This document shows positions 26,542-34,945 of a stretch of DNA of 64,000 nucleotides, one piece after another. Origin of the DNA: Pseudomonas fluorescens. GTDB lineage: Bacteria; Pseudomonadota; Gammaproteobacteria; Pseudomonadales; Pseudomonadaceae. The notes beneath the pieces are model-generated. The model ran no database searches and was not told the DNA's origin. It worked only from the letters and a program-made list of their open reading frames with translations. The translations under genes were made by a program, and so were the position numbers. The stretch spans positions 1-64,000 of the forward strand of contig NZ_CP012831.1 of the NCBI RefSeq assembly GCF_001307275.1. Reading direction: 5' to 3'. The first letter of the stretch is position 1, and the number at the start of each line of letters is the position of its first letter.

Positions 26542-27123
26542 ATGGCCCACGCCAACCAATCCCAAGAAGCGACCTCTTACTTCAATCTGCACACCATCGG
26601 TATCGGCTACCTGAACCGTGTTCGTGAAGTACAAGTCCGCCGTGGCCAGCCGTTCATGGCCTGCGATATCGCCGCCCTGCACGGTGCCACAGATGCGGTC
26701 GAGTACACTCGCTTCGACTGCAAAGTCGCTGGAGGCGAAGCTGAACGCTTGATTCGTCTCTATATGGACGCCGTCAAAGCCGAGAAAAAGGTCTTGCTGT
26801 CGTTCCGTATCGGCGACCTGTGGATCGACCCATTTCTCTATGAGAAAGGCGATAAACAAGGCCAACCGGGCGCTAGCCTGAAAGGTCGTCTGCTGTACAT
26901 CGACTGGATCAAGGTCAACGGCACGTTCGAATACAAAGCGCCTGCCAGGCAGGAGGCAACAGCACCTGCTGAGCAAGCGCCAAGCAGTGAGCCATCCCCA
27001 ACGTCGGCTGATGCCGAAGCTGAGGATACCGACAACCCAACAGAATCCAGGATTGAACCTGAATCTCCACTCACTCCCCGCACGGCCCGCCGTGTCGCCA
27101 CACGTACTGTTCAGTCCGCCTGA
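26542..27123 (+). CDS. DUF3577 (STY4534-type) ICE replication protein
   Basis: This 193-residue protein has a compact N-terminal domain: FNLHTIGIGYLNRVREVQ, GQPFMACDIAALHGATDAVE, and VLLSFRIGDLWIDPFLY, an OB-like strand pattern typical of DUF3577. A disordered, Pro/Glu/Ser-rich tail follows from about residue 140 (TAPAEQAPSSEPSPTSADAE). The family is annotated in ICEs as STY4534-type replication proteins. The ATG at 26542 has AAGGAG 8 bases upstream. It is the first gene after the structured leader and leads the accessory operon with radC. A role in single-strand DNA handling is plausible but unproven. Confidence 0.8.
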   Translation: MAHANQSQEATSYFNLHTIGIGYLNRVREVQVRRGQPFMACDIAALHGATDAVEYTRFDCKVAGGEAERLIRLYMDAVKAEKKVLLSFRIGDLWIDPFLYEKGDKQGQPGASLKGRLLYIDWIKVNGTFEYKAPARQEATAPAEQAPSSEPSPTSADAEAEDTDNPTESRIEPESPLTPRTARRVATRTVQSA

Positions 27124-27144
27124 ACAATCCACGATGTTTACATC

Positions 27145-27166
27145 AAGGCGCTCAATCAAGCGCCTT
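27145..27166 (+). terminator. Terminator-like hairpin after the DUF3577 gene
   Basis: AAGGCGCT (27145-27152) and AGCGCCTT (27159-27166) form an 8-bp stem with loop CAATCA and end in a short T-run (TTTTCTTC). It lies 22 bases after the stop and 27 bases before the next start, so it may attenuate readthrough or act as a leader hairpin for the next gene. Confidence 0.55.
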
Positions 27167-27193
27167 TTCTTCAATCAGCACAGGGGAACCAAC

Positions 27194-27451
27194 ATGGAGT
27201 CCTTCTGGCTTTGCGACGACTGCCTGTTCGCTGCGGCTTACGAGGACTACAGCACGTTATCGCTCTACTACACGAAGGATGAGATCGAGAAACGCATCGC
27301 CAGTCTCCCTCATGGGCTGGTTCGGCTAATGCCCATCAGTGCCGACTTCGATCCCGAAACAGGCTGTGGAATAAGAACCTTCTCCCCATTGCCCTGCGAC
27401 GGTTGTGACTTACACCTGCACGGACAACGCCACCGATTCACTCGGCTGTAA
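27194..27451 (+). CDS. Small cysteine-containing ICE protein
   Basis: This 85-residue protein starts MESFWLCDDCLFAAAYEDYS and ends with PLPCDGCDLHLHGQRHRF. CxxC at residues 7-10 and CDGC near residue 70, with nearby His, suggest a zinc-binding fold. The ATG at 27194 follows AGGGG 7-11 bases upstream; a longer frame from 26987 overlaps the previous gene and was rejected. It lies in the accessory operon between DUF3577 and radC, where ICEs of this class often carry a similar short ORF. Function unknown. Confidence 0.65.
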   Translation: MESFWLCDDCLFAAAYEDYSTLSLYYTKDEIEKRIASLPHGLVRLMPISADFDPETGCGIRTFSPLPCDGCDLHLHGQRHRFTRL

Positions 27452-27490
27452 ACAGCGCGTCATCGGGCAATGCCCGTGACTCGATATCCA

Positions 27491-27517
27491 CCTCGGGGGA
27501 CACCACTCCCCTCGAGG
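27491..27517 (+). promoter_or_regulatory. CCACC-preceded hairpin before radC
   Basis: CCTCGGGGG (27491-27499) pairs with CCCTCGAGG (27509-27517) over nine positions, allowing one G-T pair. CCACC (27488-27492) marks the 5-prime side. It ends 33 bases before the radC start codon. Upstream, GTCATCGGGC/GCCCGTGAC (from about 27459) forms another hairpin. Confidence 0.55.
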
Positions 27518-27550
27518 GTGTACCCCGGATTGTTCCCTCGGAGGTACCCC

Positions 27551-28044
27551 ATGAGCACCCAACTTACCCTGATTGAAACCTCAGCTGTCGAGGCTGACCG
27601 TATCGCCCAGGAAAACAAGCTGATCGACGAAGCGTTGCACATTCTGGATCGTCGGCTGTTCACCTGCGGCCCCAACCTGACATCACCTGACGCCGTGGCC
27701 TCATATCTGAAACTTCATCTTGCGCAACAAGAGCATGAAGTCTTCGGTGTGATTTTTCTCGATGCCCGCCATCGCGCCCTGGCATTCGAAATCCTCTTCA
27801 CGGCAGCATCGATGGCGCCAGTGTTTACCCCCGCCAAGTCGTCAAGCGCTCCCTAGCACATAACGCAGCAGCTGCCATTGTCGTTCACAACCACCCCTCT
27901 GGTTGCACGGAACCCAGCCTGGCAGATCGCGCCTTGACCGCACGGTTGAAAGAGGCCTTGGACTTGATCGAAGTGCGCTTATTGGATCACTTCATCGTAG
28001 GCGAAGGCCGTCCTCTCTCCCTCGCCGAGCATGGCTGGCTTTAA
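27551..28044 (+). pseudogene. radC: RadC/JAMM-domain protein gene with a one-base frameshift
   Basis: The first frame reads [20 protein letters not shown] and continues to [10 protein letters not shown] near 27797, then goes out of family and stops at 27856. Moving one base restores the RadC C-terminus: [14 protein letters not shown], then [16 protein letters not shown] (JAMM metal ligands His, His, Asp), [19 protein letters not shown] and a stop at 28044. Loss of a single C in CTCTTCCACGGC-type sequence near 27798 would explain it. The intact product would be about 164 residues, typical of ICE RadC-like proteins. Either the gene is inactivated or this is a sequence error. A -1/+1 recoding signal was not seen. 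Confidence 0.85.
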
Positions 28045-28052
28045 CCCTCAAT

Positions 28053-28070
28053 AGGCGTCTTCGGACGCCT
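28053..28070 (+). promoter_or_regulatory. UUCG-tetraloop hairpin after radC
   Basis: AGGCGTC (28053-28059), loop TTCG, GACGCCT (28064-28070) is a very stable 7-bp hairpin. It sits 9 bases after the radC stop and 29 bases before the next start codon. No T-tract follows, so it may be a processing or leader hairpin rather than a terminator. Confidence 0.55.
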
Positions 28071-28099
28071 TGTTCATTTCCTTCTGGAGAACCCAATTC

Positions 28100-28864
28100 A
28101 TGAACCCTTCACCCCAACTCCCAGCTCTGCTGGAAACCTCAAACCCATTTGCTCGCGGCTACGACAACTTGCATATCGAACGACTGCTACAGATCACCTA
28201 CGCAAATGACTGCCCTCCCTGCTTTCGCTCCGTAGACGACGCACAATCCCATCTGCCCGACGATGCGTTAGAACAGTTTCCCTGCGTGTTCAATGATGAC
28301 TTCGCTCTGATCAGCGAGGGTCAGCCCATTCCGGATGAATTGGATGAACGCTTCCAGTCAACCGGGCTGGTGCGGCAAGTGATCTATGCCGTGACGGGCG
28401 AGATGCTCAACGAGCGACATCACGTCGGTGACCTGTACTCCCTGGAAGAAGCCCAAGCCACGATCCATCGTTTGAGCTTCGAAACGGGCCACTACAGTCG
28501 AGCCTGGGAGATCAGTACCACACACCTCACTGACGAAGCACTGCGCTACTTGGAAAGCCGGGTTGGCAATTTCGACTCCAAGCCAACCGGACTGCTGTTT
28601 GAACCTTTTGCCCTGCCAGACTGCAATGGCGTCGGGTGTAAGCTGATCGGCACGCCCTGGACCGACGATAACTTGGTGAAGATCGAGGGCGCTCCTTACT
28701 CGTCGCTTAGGCAAGATCAGCTCGACGCCGGTACGCCGGAGGCCTTGGTCAACGTGCTGTATCTGGCGGCATTGGCGGATGTGCGATTGTTGATCTTTGA
28801 CCCCGACGCTAGCGTTTTGGATGGGCTAGCCATTTATGACGAAATAGCAACGCGTTCAACTTAA
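28100..28864 (+). CDS. DUF5983-like ICE accessory protein
   Basis: This 254-residue protein has no signal peptide or membrane segment. Recognisable stretches are the N-terminal SNPFARGYDNLHIERLLQIT, the middle ATIHRLSFETGHYSRAWEIS and the C-terminal VNVLYLAALADVRLLIFDPD. The middle and last parts resemble DUF5983-type proteins, often encoded near radC in ICEs and islands; this match is from memory and tentative. The ATG at 28100 is preceded by CTGGAG 11 bases upstream. It closes the accessory operon before a strong terminator. Confidence 0.55.
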   Translation: MNPSPQLPALLETSNPFARGYDNLHIERLLQITYANDCPPCFRSVDDAQSHLPDDALEQFPCVFNDDFALISEGQPIPDELDERFQSTGLVRQVIYAVTGEMLNERHHVGDLYSLEEAQATIHRLSFETGHYSRAWEISTTHLTDEALRYLESRVGNFDSKPTGLLFEPFALPDCNGVGCKLIGTPWTDDNLVKIEGAPYSSLRQDQLDAGTPEALVNVLYLAALADVRLLIFDPDASVLDGLAIYDEIATRST

Positions 28865-28908
28865 ACACGACCCGTCTTGAATCAACTTACTCACTGAATC
28901 GCTCCTTC

Positions 28909-28951
28909 ACCTCATGTCAAGTTCTGCACTGAATCTGACATGAGGTTTTTT
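28909..28951 (+). terminator. Terminator whose stem carries the next gene's ribosome site
   Basis: ACCTCATGTCA (28909-28919) and TGACATGAGGT (28936-28946) form a perfect 11-bp stem, followed by a T-run (28946-28951). The pilL2 start codon is at 28954. The only candidate ribosome site, GAGG (28942-28945), lies in the 3-prime arm. The same hairpin can therefore both end upstream transcription and mask translation of the first transfer gene. Confidence 0.7.
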
Positions 28952-28953
28952 CC

Positions 28954-29496
28954 ATGGAGCGTTTTTTCACGCCTGTCTGCCTGCTGGGTTTGTTGAGCGC
29001 CTGCACGGCGCAGATCCCTAATACATTGCCGACCCATCCGGAGGTCGACAGTGGCTCCAATCGGGTCCAGCGCTCGAAGGACGCAGTTGAAGAAAGCCCT
29101 CGGGCAGAACTCCGCTATGGCCGCTATACGCTGGTTAGCACCGAGCCCACGACAGAGCAACGTGATCTTCTGGCTCAAATCATTGACGTGAGCATTCCGT
29201 CCAACCTAAATCCCTCGGTACAGGAGGCGATGCACTACGTGCTGCAGCGCTCAGGCTATTCGCTCTGCCCTGCTGCCGAACCAGTAAAGATACTGTTTAC
29301 CCGGCCTCTGCCCGCCGCCCATTACCGGCTCGGCCCGATTTCATTAAGCAACGCTCTACAAGTACTGGCTGGCCCCGCCTGGCAACTCACGATCGATGAG
29401 GTCAGCCGTTCGGTCTGCTTCGAACGGCAAAAAAATGATGCTGCCGTCGTGCGGGTCGCACCCAGCGTGCCCCATCAGCCGGAGGCACGCCCATGA
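28954..29496 (+). CDS. PilL2-type ICE lipoprotein (TIGR03748)
   Basis: This 180-residue lipoprotein has a signal with lipobox LLSAC (Cys17), a charged linker, and a domain containing YGRYTLVSTEPTTEQRDLLA and VQEAMHYVLQRSGYSLC. This is the PilL N-terminal type found at the start of ICE transfer operons. It probably anchors at the outer membrane and takes part in the mating apparatus. It overlaps the next gene by 4 bp. The start codon lies just after a terminator hairpin, so expression may depend on opening that structure. Confidence 0.8.
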   Translation: MERFFTPVCLLGLLSACTAQIPNTLPTHPEVDSGSNRVQRSKDAVEESPRAELRYGRYTLVSTEPTTEQRDLLAQIIDVSIPSNLNPSVQEAMHYVLQRSGYSLCPAAEPVKILFTRPLPAAHYRLGPISLSNALQVLAGPAWQLTIDEVSRSVCFERQKNDAAVVRVAPSVPHQPEARP

Positions 29497-30164
29497 AAGC
29501 CTCGACGTTTCAAACCCTCATTGTCGGCTCACTTTGCCTGGCGGTCTCCGGGCTGAGTGGTGGTTTGTATAACCAGTATCAACGCGTGACCGAGCTGGAA
29601 AATGCGAACGCCCAACGCGTACAGACCCTGGATACCCTGCAACGTGATTCAAGCACCCTCTTGGATGCACAGGAGAAGCTGCAGTACGCACTGAAAGACC
29701 TGAAGCAGATGGTCGATTCCGGTGAGCAACAGACCAATACCCTCGATCCGATGTTGGATCAATGGGCGCAGGAGATACAGGAATTGCGCGATGGTCTGGC
29801 AGCCCGTGCTACCGAAGTCGACATGATCGCGCTACGCGCACGACTTGAGCACGTCGAGCAGCAACTCCTGGACCTCAAGAGCCAGCCACCACTCCCACCA
29901 CCGACGCCTTCCACGGCCAAGCCGAAAAAAACCGCTCAGCCCAAGCCTGCCCCGCTCCTGCCGCCATTTTCAGTGCTGAGCATCGAGTACCGCGGTGGCG
30001 AGCGCTTTCTGGCCGTCTCACCTCCTGATAGTCGCTCGCTCGACGATATCCGGTTGCTGCACAACGGCGAGCAGCTCGGCACATGGCAGTTGAAAGTGCT
30101 GGAGCCGAACGCGGCCGTCTTCGCTGTGGCCGCTCAGCCAGACCAGACCGTGCAACTCCCTTGA
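29493..30164 (+). CDS. ICE transfer-operon protein with N-terminal anchor and coiled coil
   Basis: This 223-residue protein has an N-terminal hydrophobic segment (TLIVGSLCLAVSGLSGGLY) that could be a membrane anchor or uncleaved signal. A long heptad-rich coiled-coil follows (about residues 25-130, ENANAQRVQTLDTLQRDSST and on), then a proline-rich hinge (LPPPTPSTAKPKKTA) and a small C-terminal domain. It resembles unnamed proteins between PilL2 and TIGR03759 in this ICE class. The fold suggests a periplasmic spanning or scaffold component. Function not established. Confidence 0.6.
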   Translation: MKASTFQTLIVGSLCLAVSGLSGGLYNQYQRVTELENANAQRVQTLDTLQRDSSTLLDAQEKLQYALKDLKQMVDSGEQQTNTLDPMLDQWAQEIQELRDGLAARATEVDMIALRARLEHVEQQLLDLKSQPPLPPPTPSTAKPKKTAQPKPAPLLPPFSVLSIEYRGGERFLAVSPPDSRSLDDIRLLHNGEQLGTWQLKVLEPNAAVFAVAAQPDQTVQLP

Positions 30165-30173
30165 GACACGATC

Positions 30174-30893
30174 ATGAACAGAGCGCTACTGCCCGCCGTC
30201 GTCTGTCTCGTTTCTCTATTGACCACAATCGCAGCGATGGCCAATCCCGTCCCGACACAGTCACGGGCTCAGAACACACAGTCCGCGCCCCTGGGACGTT
30301 CTGACTCCGAACAGGCGACAAATTGGGGTCTGACGGAGCAAGAGTGGACGCGCTTCGAAAAGATTCAAGCCGGCCCGCGCGGATTCTGGAGTCCGAACCT
30401 CGATCCGCTGACTGCGCTCGGCGTCGAGGCGGAGACCGTCCAAGAGCGTCAGCGCTATGCGGAGTTGCAGGTAGCGCTGGAAGCCAAACGCGCCGAACGC
30501 GAGTTGGCCTACCAAAACGCTTACACCGCGGCCTGGGCCAAGCTGTTCCCCGGGCTGCTGCCGATCCAGGGTATGGCATCCCCGTCCCCTGCCAACTCAT
30601 CGGTCGCACCGCGACAGGCCCTGTTTGTAGAGGACAACTGCGCGGCGTGCAACGCCCAAGCGAAACTTCTGCAAAGCAGCGACATGGCTTTCGATATCTA
30701 CCTAGTGGGCAGCCAGGGCGAGGATGAACGCGTCCGTAGCTGGGCTCGTCAAGCAGGCATCGATCCAGCCAACGTTCAGCGTCGGCAGATTACCTTGAAC
30801 CATGACCGTGGTCGCTGGTTCAGCCTGGGTGCCCCAGGACCACTGCCCGCCACGCTTCAGCAGGTGAATGGACAATGGCAACGCCTCGATTGA
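30174..30893 (+). CDS. TIGR03759-type ICE periplasmic protein
   Basis: This 239-residue protein has a signal peptide (cleavage near AAMANPVP), then a helical region (GLTEQEWTRFEKIQAGPRGF) and a thioredoxin-like C-terminal half (FVEDNCAACNAQAKLLQSSD, with a CxxC pair). It is typical of TIGR03759 family members in GI-type transfer systems. The CxxC suggests a role in disulfide handling or metal binding in the periplasm. It overlaps the lytic transglycosylase gene by 19 bp. Confidence 0.82.
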   Translation: MNRALLPAVVCLVSLLTTIAAMANPVPTQSRAQNTQSAPLGRSDSEQATNWGLTEQEWTRFEKIQAGPRGFWSPNLDPLTALGVEAETVQERQRYAELQVALEAKRAERELAYQNAYTAAWAKLFPGLLPIQGMASPSPANSSVAPRQALFVEDNCAACNAQAKLLQSSDMAFDIYLVGSQGEDERVRSWARQAGIDPANVQRRQITLNHDRGRWFSLGAPGPLPATLQQVNGQWQRLD

Positions 30894-31423
30894 GCGGTAT
30901 TGCACTCATGCTGACGGTGCTCGCCGTCCAGGCTGATGAACTTCCGCCCCCTGCGTACCAATTGGCAGCGCATAACGCGGACATTCCTTCCATGGTGTTA
31001 CTCGCAATTGCTCTGCAGGAGAGTGGGATCCACGTCCGTGGTCGGCTGCTGCCCTGGCCCTGGACACTGAATATCGCAGGAACACCCTACCGCTTCGCCA
31101 CTCGGCAGGCAGCCTGTCACGCTTTACTTCAGACGCTCGCCCGGCAGGAGGCCAAGCGGGTGGATGTCGGACTTGGGCAAACCAACCTAGGTTATCACGG
31201 ACAACGTTTTTCCAGTCCCTGCGAAGCCCTTGACCCCTATCAGAATCTCGCCGTGACCGCCGCGCTATTGCGGGAGCATCACGCCGTTACCGGCGATTGG
31301 GTGTCAGCTGCGGGACGCTATCACCGCCCGGCGGGAGGAATGCCGGCCGCACGTTACCGTGAGGGTTTCTCTCGGCAACTCGAACGTCTGCAGGTTTCTT
31401 TCAGGCAGGGCACATCACCATGA
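30875..31423 (+). CDS. Conjugative lytic transglycosylase (SLT-like)
   Basis: This 182-residue protein opens local peptidoglycan for the mating channel. Visible features are a short signal-like N-terminus, the SLT core VLLAIALQESGIHVRG (catalytic Glu in ALQESG) and the DVGLGQTNLGYHG motif, which matches the GLMQ region. It is secreted or anchored. The ATG at 30875 lies inside the preceding gene, and the stop overlaps the next start by 4 bp. Similar enzymes occupy this position in other ICEs. Confidence 0.85.
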   Translation: MATPRLSGIALMLTVLAVQADELPPPAYQLAAHNADIPSMVLLAIALQESGIHVRGRLLPWPWTLNIAGTPYRFATRQAACHALLQTLARQEAKRVDVGLGQTNLGYHGQRFSSPCEALDPYQNLAVTAALLREHHAVTGDWVSAAGRYHRPAGGMPAARYREGFSRQLERLQVSFRQGTSP

Positions 31424-31935
31424 AACGAATACCTCTTACCCACTATTTCCTCCTGTTTTTAGCACCTTTCGCTCAGCCGGAACTGACCGTTGCCGGAGAC
31501 CAACCTAGCGGCTTCGTCCGGCCCCAATTTCAGGTTTCCGGGTCGACAACAAATAGCAACATCCAGCCTTCTCGAGCCATGCATGCGGACCTGTCCGCGT
31601 TTGCCGATGAAGCATGGATACTGCCCGTCCGCAGCTCTCACTTGAGCCCCGGCCAAATCACGTCTCGCGCCCTGAACATGCCGGGCTTACGGCCATTTTT
31701 CCTGGTGGGTGAGGATCCCCAATCGTTGGCTTGGTTGCGTCAACGTGCGGCTGAACTGCAGGAAATGGGTGCGGCTGGCCTCGCCGTGGAAGTAACCGAT
31801 ACTGAAGCCCTGGCCCGGATTCGAGCAGCTGCTCCGGGCATCACTATCATGCCGGTCAACGGCAACGACATTGCCACCCGTTTGCAGATTGAGCACTACC
31901 CCGTCCTGATCACCGCCACTTCACTGGAACAGTGA
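31420..31935 (+). CDS. TIGR03765 (PFL_4695-type) ICE protein
   Basis: This 171-residue exported protein has an N-terminal signal (LTHYFLLFLAPFAQPELTVAG). A conserved domain with LPVRSSHLSPGQITSRAL and LRPFFLVGEDPQSLAWLRQR follows, the pattern of TIGR03765. The last part (IATRLQIEHYPVLITATSLE) ends in a thioredoxin-like strand. It is probably periplasmic. It lies 9 bp before the coupling-protein gene and is translated in the same run as the transglycosylase. Confidence 0.8.
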   Translation: MKRIPLTHYFLLFLAPFAQPELTVAGDQPSGFVRPQFQVSGSTTNSNIQPSRAMHADLSAFADEAWILPVRSSHLSPGQITSRALNMPGLRPFFLVGEDPQSLAWLRQRAAELQEMGAAGLAVEVTDTEALARIRAAAPGITIMPVNGNDIATRLQIEHYPVLITATSLEQ

Positions 31936-31944
31936 GCCCAAGTC

Positions 31945-34050
31945 ATGGCCGAGCATGCGATGGAGTCCAAGCTCCGGCCAGCGGTGGAGCTGTACACCGT
32001 AGCGATCTGCGTCGCCTCTGTGGTGTTGTGCCTGTACTCGCCCTGGGCTGTGGCGCTGTCACCCGAGATCGGGCGGGTAGCGGCGCTGGCCTATACCCTG
32101 TTCGGCCTTATCCGGCTGCGGCAAGCCTGGGAGGTGTTGCGGTATAGGCGCAATATCCGTCGGTTGCCCCGCTACGAACTGACCAGCCGACAGATCCCGG
32201 TCAGCCGCAAGCGTCTGTTCATGGGCCGCGGCTTTCTCTGGACCCGCCTGCATACCCAACGCTTGGTCGAGGCGCAGGATCCGACTGTCGCGCATTATAT
32301 CGACCAACCGCCCCGTTACCGCATGGCTCGTGGACTCGAACGTCGACTGGAACATGCACCGTTTCCACTCTCTACATTGGCGCGTGTCACGGCCTGGGAC
32401 AGCGCTTTCAACCCGTTGCGCCCGCTACCACCGGTCGGTGGCTCGCCGCTGTTACATGGGGTCGAGCCCGATGAAACTGAAGTCGGTCTGCCGCTGGGTG
32501 AACGGGTCGGACACACCTTGGTGCTCGGCACTACTCGTGTTGGCAAGACGCGACTCGCCGAGGTGTACATCGCCCAGGACATTCACCGCATCGAACATGA
32601 GGTAGTCATCGTTTTCGATCCTAAGGGCGATGCCGACCTGCTCAAACGCATGTACGTCGAAGCCAAACGCGCCGGTCGGGAAAAAGAATTCTATGTTTTC
32701 CATCTAGGCTGGCCGGAGATCTCCGCACGCTACAACGCCGTGGGACGTTTCGGACGCATCTCGGAAGTGGCGTCACGCATCGCCGGGCAGCTCAGTGGTG
32801 AAGGCAATTCTGCAGCTTTTCGTGAGTTCGCCTGGCGTTTCGTCAACATCATCGCCCGGGCACTGATCGAGCTGGGCCGACGTCCGGACTACCTGCAAAT
32901 CCAGCGACATGTGGTCAACATCGACGCGCTGTTCATCGAATACGCCCAGCAGTTTTTCGCCAAAACCGATCCGAAAGCGTGGGAAGTGATCGTCCAGCTT
33001 GAAGGCAAGCTCACCGAGAAGAACATTCCCAGGCACATGGTGGGACGCGAAAAGCGGGTGGTGGCCATCGAGCAATACCTGGCGGCAAAACGGGTGTTTG
33101 ATCCGGTAATGGACGGATTACGTTCGGCGGTGCGTTATGACCGCACCTACTTCGACAAAATTGTTGCCTCGCTGCTACCGCTGCTGGAGAAACTTACCAC
33201 CGGTAAGACCGCTCAGCTACTGGCTCCCAACTACACCGATTTAGATGACCCGCGGCCAATCTTCGATTGGATGCAGATCATCCGAAAACGCGGCATCGTC
33301 TACGTTGGTCTGGATGCGCTGACCGATGCAGAGGTCGCCGCTGCTGTGGGCAACTCCATGTTCACCGATTTGGTCTCAGTCGCAGGCCAAATCTACAAAC
33401 ATGGCGTTGACCATGGCCTACCCCAATCGGGCAGCACCGGCGGCAAGCTGCCGATCAACCTGCACGCTGATGAATTTAACGAGTTGATGGGCGATGAGTT
33501 CATCCCGCTGATCAACAAGGGCGGCGGAGCGGGTATCCAGGTAACGGCTTATACCCAAACCCTTAGCGATATCGAGGCGCGCATTGGCAATCGGGCCAAA
33601 GCCGGTCAAGTGATTGGCAACTTCAACACCCTGCAGATGCTCCGAGTGCGCGAAACCGCCACCGCGGAGTTACTCACCAAACAATTGCCTACGGTGAATG
33701 TACTGACAAAAACGCTGGTATCCGGTGCCACCGACACCTCCGATCCTGAGGCCAACACCGACTTCACTTCGTCCTCCCAAGATCGCATCAGCAGCACCAG
33801 TGTGCCGCTGATCGAGCCCGCTCATATCGTCAGTTTACCCAAGGGGCAAATGTTCTCCTTCCAGGCTGGCGGGCAGCTCTGGAAGGTCTGTATGCCGCTG
33901 CCTAAGCCCTCCAACGAAGATGCTATGCCCAAGGACCTGCAGGAGCTTACTCAGCGGATGCGGGCCACTTACAACGAACAAGCGGGCCAATGGTGGAGCG
34001 CCAGTGGTGGCGGCCCAACCACAAACTTCGATCTGGATCAGGCAGGGTAG
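31945..34050 (+). CDS. traD: Type IV coupling protein TraD (TIGR03743, SXT type)
   Basis: This 701-residue inner-membrane ATPase links the relaxosome to the mating channel. Two N-terminal membrane segments (about residues 15-35 and 40-60) are followed by Walker A GTTRVGKT (residues 196-202 region) and Walker B VIVFDPKGDADLL. The helical all-alpha region is in the middle and the arginine-finger area near VGNSMFTDLV. The length and motifs match the SXT-type TraD of ICEs. The ATG at 31945 is 9 bases after the previous stop, with a weak ribosome site. Confidence 0.93.
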   Translation: MAEHAMESKLRPAVELYTVAICVASVVLCLYSPWAVALSPEIGRVAALAYTLFGLIRLRQAWEVLRYRRNIRRLPRYELTSRQIPVSRKRLFMGRGFLWTRLHTQRLVEAQDPTVAHYIDQPPRYRMARGLERRLEHAPFPLSTLARVTAWDSAFNPLRPLPPVGGSPLLHGVEPDETEVGLPLGERVGHTLVLGTTRVGKTRLAEVYIAQDIHRIEHEVVIVFDPKGDADLLKRMYVEAKRAGREKEFYVFHLGWPEISARYNAVGRFGRISEVASRIAGQLSGEGNSAAFREFAWRFVNIIARALIELGRRPDYLQIQRHVVNIDALFIEYAQQFFAKTDPKAWEVIVQLEGKLTEKNIPRHMVGREKRVVAIEQYLAAKRVFDPVMDGLRSAVRYDRTYFDKIVASLLPLLEKLTTGKTAQLLAPNYTDLDDPRPIFDWMQIIRKRGIVYVGLDALTDAEVAAAVGNSMFTDLVSVAGQIYKHGVDHGLPQSGSTGGKLPINLHADEFNELMGDEFIPLINKGGGAGIQVTAYTQTLSDIEARIGNRAKAGQVIGNFNTLQMLRVRETATAELLTKQLPTVNVLTKTLVSGATDTSDPEANTDFTSSSQDRISSTSVPLIEPAHIVSLPKGQMFSFQAGGQLWKVCMPLPKPSNEDAMPKDLQELTQRMRATYNEQAGQWWSASGGGPTTNFDLDQAG

Positions 34051-34139
34051 TACGTCCCCGCACAGGTTTCGATTCAGCATACAACGATCCCAGAAGGCCT
34101 CGAGCCGATATCATCCTGCAGCGCGCAATGGAGCGGACA

Positions 34140-34871
34140 ATGGCGACTTCCACTCAGAACACGCCGCCACAACCGATACAGCGCCCGGGATTGATCATCT
34201 CGGCGATCGGCTTGGTCCTCCGCATCATCGGTTTATTGCTCGCCTCATTGCTGTTCTCGATCCTGATCGAGTTCGCCGGCCTACTGTTTTTCTGGGGCGA
34301 TCAGGGATGGCGGCATAGTCAGGCCATGCTAACCAGTGAACTGAGTTGGCTCAGCGAGCACTTCAAATATTCACTCATCATTCAACAACCCGGACAGACG
34401 ATTGTCCAGTGGCTGGACTTCCTCAATCAGTGGCTGTTGGTCAAGACTGGCTTTGGGGATTTTGCCCGGCAGGCGCGGGTGTCGAGCCAGGGCAACGGCT
34501 TCTGGAGCTGGGCCAATCAGGTCTACGTGAGCATCGAAGATTTCGTGCTGGCCGCGGTCTACGTTACCTTCACCTTTGTGGTGCGGCTGATAATTCTGGT
34601 CCTAGCCTTGCCGCTGTTCTTGCTGAGTATGTTCACTGGCTTTGTCGATGGATTGATACGCCGCGACCTTCGCAAATTTGGCGCGGGGCGAGAAAGCAGC
34701 TTCGTCTACCACCGCGCTAAGCGAGCTGTATTACCACTGCTGCTCGTACCCTGGATTATTTACCTATCCCTACCATTTTCGCTCAATCCCATGGCGGTTT
34801 TTTTGCCTTGCGCGGTGTTGCTCGGAGTAACGACAGCTATCACCGCAGCGACGTTCAAAAAATATATTTAA
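34140..34871 (+). CDS. TIGR03747-type ICE membrane protein
   Basis: This 243-residue protein has four or five membrane segments (first LIISAIGLVLRIIGLLLASL, later FVVRLIILVLALPLFLLSMF, and two near the C-terminus). It contains the FTGFVDGLIRRDLRKFGAGR loop that marks TIGR03747. GGAG (34130-34133) supports ATG 34140 over the ATG at 34128 or the far upstream frame. It belongs to the inner-membrane part of the mating machinery. A 3-kb inverted cargo cassette separates it from the next transfer gene, RAQPRD. Confidence 0.85.
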   Translation: MATSTQNTPPQPIQRPGLIISAIGLVLRIIGLLLASLLFSILIEFAGLLFFWGDQGWRHSQAMLTSELSWLSEHFKYSLIIQQPGQTIVQWLDFLNQWLLVKTGFGDFARQARVSSQGNGFWSWANQVYVSIEDFVLAAVYVTFTFVVRLIILVLALPLFLLSMFTGFVDGLIRRDLRKFGAGRESSFVYHRAKRAVLPLLLVPWIIYLSLPFSLNPMAVFLPCAVLLGVTTAITAATFKKYI

Positions 34872-34945
34872 GTGCAACACAAGTGCTGATTTTTTATTTC
34901 AGTCGATATGATGACACGCGTGCTTGACGGCCGCAGCCCTCCTAG

